A stretch of DNA of 64,000 bases from a marine gamma proteobacterium HTCC2143 (GCA_000169075.1 AAVT01000011.1:1-64000); one strand, 5' to 3'; shown: positions 19,994-29,822, counted from the stretch's first letter. Made by a program: numbers and translations. The notes: a model not told the origin generated them from the sequence alone.

Positions 19994-20385
19994 CTAAGGG
20001 CTTAAGTCAAATTTACCAACCAAAGAAATAAAAGACTTCAGTTTGTCTCCGCCACCACAGTGAATATTATCTACAATTTTATATTCAACCTGTACGTTTT
20101 CACCATCCTGTAAGCGCAGCGCGGGATCAATGTTTCTCAATTATAGCTCATCAAATCCGCTGACAGGCTCACTCACTACCTGTAATCGCTCCTAGTCTTA
20201 AATATTGTATCGTTACAACATGCACCCCTTTCAATACCGGATTCATTCGACTCCCTGCTTTTCGGTCGACGGCATGAATCAAATCATCTTGCCGAACTGC
20301 CACGTCTATTAACGTTGAGGAATAATTACTGCCCCTATTGTCCAATTAGAGCTTCGAACTCAAATTGCGCACTAAATCCGAGAAA
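19994..20385 (-). pseudogene. Decayed 3' end of a CapK-like ligase gene
   Basis: This stretch lines up base by base, with many substitutions and small indels, with the 3' third of the intact ligase gene starting at 23440. Shared pieces include GGCTAAGG at the stop, GACTTCAG, TCTACAAT, TATTCAACCTG and TTTTCACCA. Reading it on the minus strand meets several stops, so it codes for nothing. The fragment corresponds roughly to ligase residues 335-464. It follows the intact lyase-like gene, just as the decayed lyase copy precedes the intact ligase. Confidence 0.75.
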
Positions 20386-20387
20386 TA

Positions 20388-21491
20388 TTACCTATTTTTC
20401 AGAACATCTCTCTGCAACGAATTCACCAGCAAATTGTACTCATCAAATGCCTCGGCAACGCGCCTATTCTTCAGCAAAGGCCCAGAAGTCTGCTCCTGAA
20501 AAACAATATCAGAATTCGCATTTACTTCAATCAGCACCGGCCCATCATCTGACAGGGCAATATCCATACCCAACAATTTATAATAAGGAAATGCATTTTG
20601 GACTGTCTTTGCTGACTCCAATACTAATTCCCATTTAGGAATGCTGTAGCCTGCTAGTTCTATGCCAGAAACGGGGTGATGTGAATATTCTTTCCCATGT
20701 TTATCGTAAGCTATTTTTCCAAGCGTGCCGGTTTGGTGATCTATTCCTACAGCTATACCACCAGCACTCCAGTTATCGACATATGAAGCACCAATGCCAA
20801 AACGCATACTTGAACTAACAACTATTACATCCCCAGATTTTGATAACATTGTTACAACGCGGATAGTATTGATAGATGAGGAAGAAATATCCGATATTGC
20901 TTTATCCTGCTCTATGACAGCCTGAACTATAAACTGACCCTTCAAAAAAAATTTTTGCAAATCATATTCGCAAGCATCAGATTGTACTAACAATTTACTT
21001 CCTTTTCTTTTTACAATATATATGTCCCGACCAGCATGACCCCGTATTGGTTTAATGATGACTTTTTGGACATCAGCATTGTCGAATATTTTTCTTAAGT
21101 CAAACCGATAATCATCATCACCGTCTATTATTCCATAAGACTCTGGCAATCTTACGTCAATAGATTTACATAGCTGCTCGCAAATATATTTGTCATCGAA
21201 TAGCATGATATATTCATATGGCTGCACTTCAACCCTTAGCTGCCTCCGAGCATAAGAATTATAAGTTGACCCATAATAATACTTCCACTCCTTCCTATCT
21301 TTTTCCCACAATCGACATGGTCCGTAATTATCTGGATAGTATTTCAGCTTAAAAAATATGTATATTAGATCTTTAAAAACTTGCCATCTTGACAAATTAC
21401 AGCTCTTCCAATCGACTAAAAAAAAGTAGCAATAGGGCAGCAAAAGTAACCGCAAAATTCTTCTAAGTATATAGTGACTTTCTGAAAACAT
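20388..21491 (-). CDS. Sugar-transfer associated ATP-grasp protein
   Basis: A 367-residue protein resembling the ATP-grasp group found with glycosyltransferases. ATP-grasp hallmarks are VIIKPIRGHAGRDIYIV (lysine and glycine-rich loop), a central SINTIRVVTML stretch, and GMDIALSDDGPVLIEVNANSD, which supplies the Mg-binding Glu and Asn. The N-terminal 80 residues are basic and aromatic and may touch the membrane. Such enzymes ligate a carboxylate to an amine or hydroxyl using ATP; here the likely job is linking an amino acid or similar group to a sugar, by inference. It is AT-rich, and the glycosyltransferase gene ends 30 bases upstream. Confidence 0.8.
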   Translation of the reverse strand: MFSESHYILRRILRLLLLPYCYFFLVDWKSCNLSRWQVFKDLIYIFFKLKYYPDNYGPCRLWEKDRKEWKYYYGSTYNSYARRQLRVEVQPYEYIMLFDDKYICEQLCKSIDVRLPESYGIIDGDDDYRFDLRKIFDNADVQKVIIKPIRGHAGRDIYIVKRKGSKLLVQSDACEYDLQKFFLKGQFIVQAVIEQDKAISDISSSSINTIRVVTMLSKSGDVIVVSSSMRFGIGASYVDNWSAGGIAVGIDHQTGTLGKIAYDKHGKEYSHHPVSGIELAGYSIPKWELVLESAKTVQNAFPYYKLLGMDIALSDDGPVLIEVNANSDIVFQEQTSGPLLKNRRVAEAFDEYNLLVNSLQRDVLKNR

Positions 21492-21521
21492 TAAGGCCTT
21501 ACCTAGGTGATTACTTTACAC

Positions 21522-22493
21522 TTACAATTGCTGGATTTTGTTTTCCAAATTTTTATACTCTTTTTCCCAACTAATAGCTATTTCTTTTTTCATCGCTACT
21601 ACTCCTTCCTTATAGTAATCATATTGATTGCAGACCGAATCAATACCTTTCGCGATTTCCTCAGCTGAATTATCGACAAAAAGGGCTTTTGAAAAATAAT
21701 CTCTAAGTACGCCCTTGTTTGAAGTTATCAGTGGTATTTCCAACGCAACTGCCTCATAGCACCCACAAAGCATGCAATAGTCAGAAGTAGTCAGTACTAT
21801 AGCAATATCGACAGAGTTCAAAAGAGTTTGGTAATTATTATCAGAAACAAAGCCGGTAAAAATAATATTCTCTTCAACCTTTTGAGGATAATTTGGATCT
21901 ACCTTTTTATAATTACCTGTAATGTAGAGGCAAAAGTTTCTATTTTCCAAACTATTCATAGCTAAAATCACCTCTTCTATCGGCTCGTCAAGACCAAAAG
22001 AAGAAATCAGCATAATGTTTTTCTTCCCCCGAAGCACTTCCTTTCGAGAAGAGTCTATAGCTGGTAGCATGTCGGGTAATACACAAGGATTCCCCCCAGA
22101 TTTCTCAACCAGATCGGCTAAATAATCATTGGTTACGATGGTCATATCCGCATATTTTAATGTAAAGTAATGCAACCTCATAAAAATCCATATTCGCAGT
22201 GAACCGCTATGAGGTTTATTCAATCTAAAAGTAGTATGACGATCAACGATAATTTTAGTATTAGAAAAGAATCCATATAAGCATGCTATACATGACAAGA
22301 TCATCGAAGGGTTTTGTACAAACAGTAATTTAGGTTTTTTTGTAAGCAGCACTGCAATAGTCTTAATAACACATGACGGATATCTAAAAACTCCATTTTT
22401 TTCAAAATTGTAAAACTCACAATTCATCTTCCTTGCAAGCTCTATTGATCGCCTTTGAGTTTCCCAAGTTATCCACATTCTATCTAAAGCCAT
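21522..22493 (-). CDS. GT-B glycosyltransferase
   Basis: A 323-residue protein, with a possible later start at Met6 (WITWETQRRSIELA is the typical beginning of this GT type). Features are LLFVQNPSMILS, KIIVDRHTTFRL, MTIVTNDYLADLV, IIFTGFVSDNNYQTLLNSVDIAI and the donor-site region CGCYEAVALEIPLITSNKGVL. It is shorter than most family 4 enzymes. The donor and acceptor are unknown. It is AT-rich like the ATP-grasp gene that follows it, and the two probably moved together. Confidence 0.8.
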   Translation of the reverse strand: MALDRMWITWETQRRSIELARKMNCEFYNFEKNGVFRYPSCVIKTIAVLLTKKPKLLFVQNPSMILSCIACLYGFFSNTKIIVDRHTTFRLNKPHSGSLRIWIFMRLHYFTLKYADMTIVTNDYLADLVEKSGGNPCVLPDMLPAIDSSRKEVLRGKKNIMLISSFGLDEPIEEVILAMNSLENRNFCLYITGNYKKVDPNYPQKVEENIIFTGFVSDNNYQTLLNSVDIAIVLTTSDYCMLCGCYEAVALEIPLITSNKGVLRDYFSKALFVDNSAEEIAKGIDSVCNQYDYYKEGVVAMKKEIAISWEKEYKNLENKIQQL

Positions 22494-22987
22494 AGTGCTT
22501 CCATGTTTTATGTTTTATGTTTTTTTAGCCTTGAATTATAACTGTTATTCTCTACTTTTTCACAGATTCAGAGCTGACACATCTCATAGTCTAATCTTCT
22601 AACTCAACTCCATGATCACTTATCGCTTCGCCCTCTCGGGGATGGACGGAGTCAAAGTCTTTTCATGGGAGAGGGGTCGGTCGATTTATTGCTCGCCTTA
22701 CCATCTGCGGTTAACTGGCTTCAAGCCCGTATCTTTAGGAAAATAAATGTATATTCTTATGATATCAGCAAAGCCACTTAGCGCCTTCTATAAAATTCTG
22801 TTATTTTTTAACAAAATTGCGATCTATTGTATTGGACAAGAAATTACCAAAAAAACGCTGCTAGAGGAAAACTCACCTTTAAATGCTTGATGGCTAGGGA
22901 TAGTTCATAGTCGCAGCTTTGCGAATAGATTGGCTGTGAAGTGGGAAACAGTTAGGCATCTGAATGAACGCATGTTGCGTTGCTAAA
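22494..22987. other. Non-coding stretch upstream of lyase remnant
   Basis: About 490 bases with no recognised gene. It lies between the start of the glycosyltransferase on the minus strand and the lyase-like pseudogene on the plus strand, so it should contain the promoter of the former. No repeat or RNA gene was seen. Confidence 0.35.
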
Positions 22988-23314
22988 AACAGAAAGAAGA
23001 AATCCTCAACGGTATTAAAATTAGCCCTCGGTCTTGGTGCAGGTTGTGCCGTTGTGGCGCTGAGTTTTTGACCGATACTTCATACACTCATTTTCAGTCT
23101 ATCTGGCAGCAATCCCCAGTTGATGAGCATATAGAATATACCATCCGTGGCAACTATATTGACCAAGATTATTTGATGGGTTGAGCCAATGATGGCTTTA
23201 CTGCACCAACGCCCCCTGTTTTGACGATTCCCCGACGAAGACCGATAACAATATAAAAAACTCGCGCCTACATCCCGCTTGATGGCGCTGGCGCAGCTTT
23301 GCATAACACAGTAA
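22988..23314 (+). pseudogene. Decayed, internally deleted copy of the lyase-like gene
   Basis: The first part translates to a signal peptide-like stretch (KKKSSTVLKLALGLGAGC) close to that of the intact gene at 19020, then stops. From about 23095 the sequence resumes at what corresponds to about residue 218 of that gene: WQQSPVDEHIEY, RGNYIDQDYLMG, then an in-frame TGA where the intact copy has Trp, and an ending AQLCITQ matching AQLRIEK. About 200 codons are missing between the two parts, and there is no start codon at the expected place. Confidence 0.8.
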
Positions 23315-23439
23315 TGTCGGGACAGTGCTACTCTTTCAATCCTGCTTACAGCTATTATTAGTTAGTAGAGTGCCTATTACTACCTGTGAAACGAGGCACT
23401 ATCAATGATGCATTTTATGGCTAATATTAAGGCATTTGG

Positions 23440-24834
23440 CTAAGGACTTAGATTAGGTTTACCGATCGTAGAAATAACTGACTTCAGCTTGCCCCCGCGA
23501 CCGCGCGGGATTGTGTCTACAATCTTGTATTCAACCTGCATTTTTTCACCAATGCGTGAGCGCAATGAAACATCGATGTCGCTTAATGATTTCTCACCAA
23601 ATTCGCAGGCAGGCTCAATCAATACCTGTAAAAAACCCACCTGGTTCTGAATATATTGTACCGCCACAACAGGTAGTCCTTTCAGTACCGGACTCAGTCG
23701 GCCTACGGCTTTTCTGTCGGCGGTGTAGATTACATCATCTTTCCGACCTTCAATACCAATCAGCGTCGGAGTATTGAGCCCACAGTCACAATGAGGGCCG
23801 AAGGCGCTAATGTCGCCAAGATTGTAGCGAATCAAAGGCATAGCCCGATTGATAAAACTAGTGCAAACAACGTTACCTTTTTCGCCTCTCGGAAGAGGTT
23901 CATCGTTGTCATCAAGGATTTCTAGGAGACCGTAATCCGGCCGTACGTGATATGCCCCCTTTTTACACTGAGCACTAAATACACTCATTTCGGCGCAACC
24001 ATATTGATCGAAAATTGGGCAGGAAAACGCATGCTCAATGGCAGAGCGCTGTTCCCGCAGTAGAGTTTCTGCGGAAGTGATGATCGCCTTACACGGAACA
24101 CAAATGTCCCGCTCGTTCATAAATTGAGCGATACGATAGATAGAAGATGGGTATGATTCAATGTACGTCGGTTTAAAGTCAGCGATCTTCTCGACGTAAA
24201 AAGCAATATATTGGTCCGATAAATGATAGGAGGACATCAGCAGGGATTTTTGAAAAACACTGTATCGCCAAAAGGGCGGCTTGTTACTGTCTGGGGGCAT
24301 AAGTATTCTACCACCAATGATGATATGGCGAGAATCCGAGTCGATACCAATCGAGTCCAAATATTGATCAAAAAAGGCATAGTTTTTTTGCCTAGCATCA
24401 CTGTCACATGTAACCTTCAATGGTGATCCGGTAGTGCCAGTGGTATGTACAGCATACCGCTGCTTTTCGGATACAGAGTGCGCGATAAAATCATTGTGGT
24501 TTTGGGTTATCTCATGGCGTCGTAGTACGGGCAGCCTTCTTATATCATCGAGAGAGTTAATGAACGCATAGTTTAATCCCAACTCATCACATAAGCGATA
24601 AAAGTGAGTAGTATTATCGCGGGCGTATCCAACCACTGCTTGGAGTTGTTCGAGTTGATAGTCAAGAAACTGCTGCTGGCTCCAATGACTGCGTTCACTA
24701 ATGATGCGCCTGTAACTCGAATAGTTGCCACTTTTCCTGACTTTTTGAAGTTGAAAACCTTTAATAGATACCAACAGGTTTTGAAGAACAACAGGTAGTG
24801 CGTTATAAATTGCTTCAAGCCTATTGGCGGACAT
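23440..24834 (-). CDS. CapK/PaaK-like adenylate-forming ligase
   Basis: A 464-residue member of the phenylacetate-CoA ligase-like group used in capsule and EPS loci. The nucleotide loop is VHTTGTTGSPLKV. Further marks are ITSAETLL, FDQYGCAEM, VCTSFINRAMPLIRYNLGD and the C-terminal IEGRKDDVIY with VDTIPRGRGGKLKSVI. Enzymes of this type activate a carboxylate as acyl-AMP; in EPS loci the acceptor is usually not known. It is monocistronic. A degraded copy of its 3' end lies at 19994-20385. Confidence 0.85.
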   Translation of the reverse strand: MSANRLEAIYNALPVVLQNLLVSIKGFQLQKVRKSGNYSSYRRIISERSHWSQQQFLDYQLEQLQAVVGYARDNTTHFYRLCDELGLNYAFINSLDDIRRLPVLRRHEITQNHNDFIAHSVSEKQRYAVHTTGTTGSPLKVTCDSDARQKNYAFFDQYLDSIGIDSDSRHIIIGGRILMPPDSNKPPFWRYSVFQKSLLMSSYHLSDQYIAFYVEKIADFKPTYIESYPSSIYRIAQFMNERDICVPCKAIITSAETLLREQRSAIEHAFSCPIFDQYGCAEMSVFSAQCKKGAYHVRPDYGLLEILDDNDEPLPRGEKGNVVCTSFINRAMPLIRYNLGDISAFGPHCDCGLNTPTLIGIEGRKDDVIYTADRKAVGRLSPVLKGLPVVAVQYIQNQVGFLQVLIEPACEFGEKSLSDIDVSLRSRIGEKMQVEYKIVDTIPRGRGGKLKSVISTIGKPNLSP

Positions 24835-25423
24835 GACTTCCCCTCTCTACTTTTATTTGCAGCACATATAAACCCAGATCGTTACAAACAGATGAGCTGG
24901 CAGTGCCTAGGCGATTTCTCAACAATTTAGTCAGTGCAGTGCTGACCGCTTAGAGCGCAGATCTTGTAGAAACGGAAAATTTCAACATTTTTGGTTTCCA
25001 TATCCAATCTCCGATCTATTATACCTAGCTGTCGATCCTACAATAAATCCTAGAAAGGTTCTACAAATCGATCGATATAGTGGTTGCTATTATATGTATG
25101 TGAAGAGAGAGCAGCGGGCGCCTGGCAAAATTGTGTGCTCTTGAGAAATTGGTTCTCACCAGCAGTTCGAGGGGCGGTATTTTTTTAAGTGCTACTGTAT
25201 AGAGGACAGTTCCTCCAAGATATTCGCACTGCACGGTTGCCAGTAGGCATTGCTGCGCCGCATCAGCGAATTGAATATGGCAGCTATCCCTCACTAGACA
25301 GCCCTACGAATTTGTCAGTTTCCTTGCCATCCAAGTAAATCAACCATCGTGAAGAGTAACGCAGCCCGTTTCTAACACGGGCACACCAGGGACCTCTTTT
25401 GACCAATAGTCAGCGGAGGCTCC
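24835..25423. other. Non-coding stretch
   Basis: About 590 bases between the CapK-like gene and the O-antigen ligase-like gene, both on the minus strand. Short open frames occur but none has a recognisable motif. The promoter of the CapK-like gene should lie near 24850-24950. Confidence 0.4.
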
Positions 25424-26710
25424 TCACGCGATTGGCCTGAGGGCACTTTTCTTCGTGACATTCGAAAAATCGCGTTTCACTATTAGAAACAAGGAAACAA
25501 TCAAGGCCAGCTGGATCCACATGAACGGGTAATATCCGACCGTTACAAATTGTCCCGCTACCAGAAACCCGATAAAACCAATGCTCAGTCCTTTAGAAAT
25601 ATGAAACTTCCAATCCTCTTCTAATCCATCATGCGCTAAGATGGTTCTTGTTTTTCGTGACAAATGAAAAGCACCCAAGATTAGAACACCATAGATTATC
25701 AGCCCGAAATAGCCTAGATCGGCGCCCATTTGCACAAAAATATTATGCGGCAACTGCGCACCGGCATATAAAACATCCTCGGAATGATGATCTTCATAAT
25801 AAGGGGGGAAATTAAAGAAGCCAACCCCAAACAACGGATGATCATTTAACATGTCAACACCGTGCTCCCAGTAAAGTAGGCGCTGTACTGACGTTCTGTC
25901 ATCCCCGATCGACTCAAAGCGCTGTATTTGCTCCTCAGGTAATAAGTAGTAGCCAGCGCTAAGCACAACAATTAGAGCTACCATCGACCTAATTTTCACC
26001 TTTCCATGTAAGAAAATAAAATACGCTTGTGCAACTAAGGCCAATTGGGAACCTCTTGAACTTGCCCCTAAAACCGACATTGCTGCGGTGATAGGAAATA
26101 GCAGCACTAACCGCGCTATCCACTTGGAGGCATGAGGCTTGACTGCCAAATATAGGTACCAAGACATGGCAAAAAGAAGACACATTTGAATAGCGTATTC
26201 GCCTGAGTTTTGAAAGTACCCTGGCGGCCCCTTGATTCCCCAAGAAGTGAAGCTAAACCCCCGCAGCGCCCAAGTCTTGGCACCAAATGCCGAGAGTTTG
26301 AAGCTCGCCACCATAATAATCATAAAAAAAATGAAAAAACGTCTCTCGGAATTGATTGTAAATATCAGTAAGAAATAAATGATTAACCAGGTATAAAAAT
26401 TCGCTTGATTCGCCAGGGCGATATCGGTGTCGTAAGCGGTAAATGTTGATATCAGGACCGACAGATAAAATAACATCATAAAAACACTGATGTAGTTCGC
26501 CGTCGGCTTTTTCTTAGGGTCCATCACATAACCGATGACAGCCAACACAATGAAAAGCTGCGCCCAAGGTAAAATATCCAAAGCCGGGATGATCGATTGA
26601 GGGCGAACGTATTCAAAAAATATGTAGCCGCAAACCATCCAAAAAGAAAAATGCTCCTTCTTAAAAAACTGCCACATAGGGCGTATTTTCAGCGCCAGAA
26701 ATTCATCCAT
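25424..26710 (-). CDS. O-antigen ligase / polymerase family protein (Wzy-like)
   Basis: A 428-residue inner-membrane protein with about 10-11 hydrophobic segments. The start region FFEYVRPQSIIPALDILPW and the large periplasmic loop with GVGFFNFPPYYEDH and LPHNIFVQMGADLGYFG are typical of the Wzy_C/O-antigen ligase family in XrtA loci. It should either polymerise the repeat unit (Wzy role) or ligate glycan to a lipid or protein acceptor. The window has no other polymerase candidate, so the Wzy role is favoured. It is divergent from the ATP-grasp gene at 26802 across 91 bases. Confidence 0.87.
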   Translation of the reverse strand: MDEFLALKIRPMWQFFKKEHFSFWMVCGYIFFEYVRPQSIIPALDILPWAQLFIVLAVIGYVMDPKKKPTANYISVFMMLFYLSVLISTFTAYDTDIALANQANFYTWLIIYFLLIFTINSERRFFIFFMIIMVASFKLSAFGAKTWALRGFSFTSWGIKGPPGYFQNSGEYAIQMCLLFAMSWYLYLAVKPHASKWIARLVLLFPITAAMSVLGASSRGSQLALVAQAYFIFLHGKVKIRSMVALIVVLSAGYYLLPEEQIQRFESIGDDRTSVQRLLYWEHGVDMLNDHPLFGVGFFNFPPYYEDHHSEDVLYAGAQLPHNIFVQMGADLGYFGLIIYGVLILGAFHLSRKTRTILAHDGLEEDWKFHISKGLSIGFIGFLVAGQFVTVGYYPFMWIQLALIVSLFLIVKRDFSNVTKKSALRPIA

Positions 26711-26801
26711 AACTATTGCTTCCCCTTTTTTTGAAAAAAATGCTAACCTGCGACATCATATCTATTCTGCTTCTACCTTTATTAAGTGACGAACCTATTT
26801 A

Positions 26802-27965
26802 ATGCAATCCACGCGACGAATTATGGTATTGGATGCCAACCAAAGAGCCAGCTTAGCAGTAGTCCGCTCGTTGGGGCACCACAACTGCAACATTATTACC
26901 GCTGATGAAATGCCCTCAGCGTTAGCGGGCGCCTCACGATACAGCAAACTGTATCAACAGTACCCATCTCCCAAAACTCAGCCTGACGCTTTTATTCAGT
27001 GGCTTAAAACCGCTATCAAACGCCATGATATCAACATGCTGATACCGATTACAGAGATTAGCAGTCAACTTATTGTTATGAATAAACGGGAATTCGCCAA
27101 TTGCATTATTCCCTTTGCCAACATAAAGACGATAATGACACTGGCAAACAAATGGAACTTAGTTAAGTTAGCCCAACAGTACGATATACCCGTACCTGAT
27201 ACAACGCACTATGCTAACAGCGGACAGCTTAAGCTGACAGACATAAATGAATACCCTGTTGTTTTGAAGCCCGATGTATCCGAACTATGGCTAGGTGATC
27301 AATGGCTCGACACTGGCGTACATATTGCCCATGACCGACATGAATTAGAACTGTATCTAGAAAAACCCTATTTCAGGAATCATTCTTTTATGGTTCAAGC
27401 ATTCATTCCTGGTAGCGGCGCTGGTATATTCACCTTATATGATTCAGGCGAACCCCAAGTCTATTTCTCCCATCAACGGTTGCGAGAAAAACCCCCCTCC
27501 GGTGGTGTCAGTGTTTTGTCCGAAGCGAGGCAGCCATCGCAAGCATTGATAGAATCCAGTGAAAAATTGCTCAAAGCAGCCAACTGGCACGGTGTGGCCA
27601 TGGTTGAATATAGAGTGACCCCAGAGGGCAAAGCCTATTTGATGGAGGTTAACACCCGCTTCTGGGGTTCTTTACAATTGGCTATTGATGCTGGCATTGA
27701 TTTCCCCTGGCTTCTCTACCAAATTAGTACCGGGGAGACACTAAACGGTGAATTGTCGATTCGCGAGGGGCAGAGACTGCGATGGTTGCTGGGCGACTTG
27801 GATCACCTGTACATTGTGATGAAGAGCTCGAAGTACAGCTTAATGCAAAAACTGGGCAAATTACTAACGTTTATCGCCCTCCCCGACGGCAAAACCAAAC
27901 ACGAAGTTAACCGTCTGGATGATCTTGGCCCCGCGCTTTATGAATTGAAACACTATTTTAAATAG
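26802..27965 (+). CDS. ATP-grasp domain protein (carboxylate-amine ligase-like)
   Basis: A 387-residue soluble enzyme. An N-terminal Rossmann-like part (IMVLDANQRASLAVVRSLG, CNIITADEMPSAL) is followed by the ATP-grasp core: YPVVLKPDVSE, FMVQAFIPGSGAGIFTLY, and GVAMVEYRVTPEGKAYLMEVNTRFWGS with the Mg-binding Glu and Asn. The family joins a carboxylate to an amine or thiol through an acyl-phosphate. In this setting it may attach an amino acid to a sugar carboxylate, as an inference. It is a different subfamily from the ATP-grasp protein at 20388. Confidence 0.85.
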   Translation: MQSTRRIMVLDANQRASLAVVRSLGHHNCNIITADEMPSALAGASRYSKLYQQYPSPKTQPDAFIQWLKTAIKRHDINMLIPITEISSQLIVMNKREFANCIIPFANIKTIMTLANKWNLVKLAQQYDIPVPDTTHYANSGQLKLTDINEYPVVLKPDVSELWLGDQWLDTGVHIAHDRHELELYLEKPYFRNHSFMVQAFIPGSGAGIFTLYDSGEPQVYFSHQRLREKPPSGGVSVLSEARQPSQALIESSEKLLKAANWHGVAMVEYRVTPEGKAYLMEVNTRFWGSLQLAIDAGIDFPWLLYQISTGETLNGELSIREGQRLRWLLGDLDHLYIVMKSSKYSLMQKLGKLLTFIALPDGKTKHEVNRLDDLGPALYELKHYFK

Positions 27966-27998
27966 CTGGGATAAAGTCTCCGATGGATAACCCCCTAT

Positions 27999-29105
27999 TC
28001 ACTGCAACTCGACTTTATACAATTGAACATATTGGCTGACCATAGCCTCAATATCAAACTTCTCTCGCGCTTCAACTTGACCTTGGGCGGCAATCGATTG
28101 GGCTAATTCCGGTTGCTTGACAACCGTTTCTATGGCACCGGCAATTGCTTCAGCAGAGCCATTTTCAACCAACCACCCTGTTCTCTCATGTTCGATGATT
28201 TCTTCTGGTCCACCGCAACGAGTCGCTACTACTGGCAAACCCGCAGCCATGGCCTCTATAGTAGATATCGAAAAACCTTCCGAGGATGAAGACAATAAAA
28301 AACCATCTAGATTACTCAAAAATTCTGCACTGTCATCAATAAAGCCGATGTAGTGAATGCGATCCTGCACTTGTAGCGTATCGGCCAGACGGGTGAGCTC
28401 GGACATTAACCGTGCTTTGGGATCGCCCGCGATTACCACATGTAAGTCTATGCCCCTGCCAACACATTCAGCCACCGCGCGTGTCATTACATCATAGGCT
28501 TTGGCGGGCCTGACATTACCCAGACAGCCGAATAGATGGCTGTGCTCGGGGATATTGAGCGCTGTTCTCAGTCGGCTGCTCGTCGCCAGCGCATAGCTCG
28601 CTGTATCAACACCGTTATAAATCACTTGGGTTTTGCGCCGACTCAAGTTGTATTGTTGCTCAAAAAGACTCAACAAGCGTTCTGAAACAGAGACATAATG
28701 ACGAACAAACAGGTTCATGATTGTAAACTTCAATGCCATAAATCGCTCGGTATTGGCTACATCAACCATTCCGTGGAACGTTGCTATAACTGGCTTGCGG
28801 CACAATGCCGAGATAATTGCACCGTACAGGTTTGATCCCAGCAAATGTGATTGAATCAGGTCGATGTTACGTGTTCGTATAAGCTTCAACACAGAACGAA
28901 CAAAAGCTATGTTTGCGGTCCCTTTGGCGTCAATCACATAGACGTCGAGATTTCTGCGGCGAACCTCATCTAACACCCAACCAGAACCTCTGACAACCAC
29001 GGTTGACTCAAAGCCTAAAGATCGTATTCTGTCTGCTACTTCAATAAAGACGGTTTCGGCACCACCGGGTCCTGTTGTATCGATAACATGGAGAATATGC
29101 GGCAT
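27999..29105 (-). CDS. Family 4 glycosyltransferase
   Basis: A 368-residue GT-B enzyme. The N-terminal half has ILHVIDTTGPGGAETVFIEVA, the GGAE loop common in GT4 enzymes, and LIQSHLLGSNLYGA. The C-terminal half has LFGCLGNVRPAKAYDVMTRA and the EX7E donor site in SSSEGFSISTIEAMAAGLPVV. The similarity to the XrtA-associated GT4 group is good but not exclusive. It is convergent with the ATP-grasp gene; only 33 bases separate their stops, with no clear terminator. Confidence 0.9.
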   Translation of the reverse strand: MPHILHVIDTTGPGGAETVFIEVADRIRSLGFESTVVVRGSGWVLDEVRRRNLDVYVIDAKGTANIAFVRSVLKLIRTRNIDLIQSHLLGSNLYGAIISALCRKPVIATFHGMVDVANTERFMALKFTIMNLFVRHYVSVSERLLSLFEQQYNLSRRKTQVIYNGVDTASYALATSSRLRTALNIPEHSHLFGCLGNVRPAKAYDVMTRAVAECVGRGIDLHVVIAGDPKARLMSELTRLADTLQVQDRIHYIGFIDDSAEFLSNLDGFLLSSSSEGFSISTIEAMAAGLPVVATRCGGPEEIIEHERTGWLVENGSAEAIAGAIETVVKQPELAQSIAAQGQVEAREKFDIEAMVSQYVQLYKVELQ

Positions 29106-29269
29106 ATCTGTTCTATCCTTATAGTCTGCAGTGCTAACAGGCGACTAAACTCATAAATCAGCATTATTTACTGTCTTGTTAAACTCATTAATGCGCTATC
29201 ATAAACCAATCGATCAGCATTAATCAGCCACAGACGGTTTAAAATTTTGGTAACACTTGTGAAAAAATC

Positions 29270-29812
29270 ATGACTATGCAATCAACATTCGGCTCTAAAA
29301 AAGGCCTATTGCGGTATTTTTTACATCTGCTGAGGTGGCGTTTTTATGCTGTGCACTACCCAAATATTCCTAAAGAAACCCAGCGGGTCGTTTTTATCTG
29401 CCATGGGAATATTTGCCGCAGTGCGCTAGCAAAGGCGGTTGCCGATAAACTAAGTTTGAATGCTGAATCCTATGGGCTTTATACGTCGAAGGATAAGCCC
29501 GCTCACCCGCGCATGCAGACTGTGGCGGCTAACTATGGTTATTCGCTAGACCAGCACCGCACACAAACTATCGACTCTTTTCAGCTTAGAGATGGAGATT
29601 TAATTCTGGTAATGGACCTAAAACAATACCATGCTATAAAAAGCTTGTATGGCAAGCACGCACCGGTCAGCTTACTGGGTTTGTGGGCTTCAACGCCCAG
29701 AGCCTATTTGCATGACCCCTATAGTTGCGGGGAAGCTTACTTTGACACCTGCACCCAACTCATCGAAGATGCTGTTATTAACCTGAATCAAGCCATCAAG
29801 CAGCAACCATAA
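29270..29812 (+). CDS. Low-molecular-weight protein tyrosine phosphatase
   Basis: A 180-residue protein with the phosphatase loop CHGNICRS (Cys44 to Arg50, the CX5R motif) and the acid/base region LHDPYSCGEAYFD near the C terminus. Compared with Wzb-type enzymes it has an extra N-terminal stretch of about 38 residues. Such phosphatases usually remove phosphate from a BY-kinase or sugar transferase during EPS assembly. The only BY-kinase-like protein here (52961-53698) lacks a C-terminal tyrosine cluster, so its target is uncertain. The deacetylase gene begins 10 bases later. Confidence 0.88.
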   Translation: MTMQSTFGSKKGLLRYFLHLLRWRFYAVHYPNIPKETQRVVFICHGNICRSALAKAVADKLSLNAESYGLYTSKDKPAHPRMQTVAANYGYSLDQHRTQTIDSFQLRDGDLILVMDLKQYHAIKSLYGKHAPVSLLGLWASTPRAYLHDPYSCGEAYFDTCTQLIEDAVINLNQAIKQQP

Positions 29813-29822
29813 GCACCCTTCT

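Noticed and set aside
29242..29269. Possible -24/-12 element upstream of the phosphatase gene (TTGG region at about 29246)
   Set aside because: The -12 GC is missing at the required spacing.
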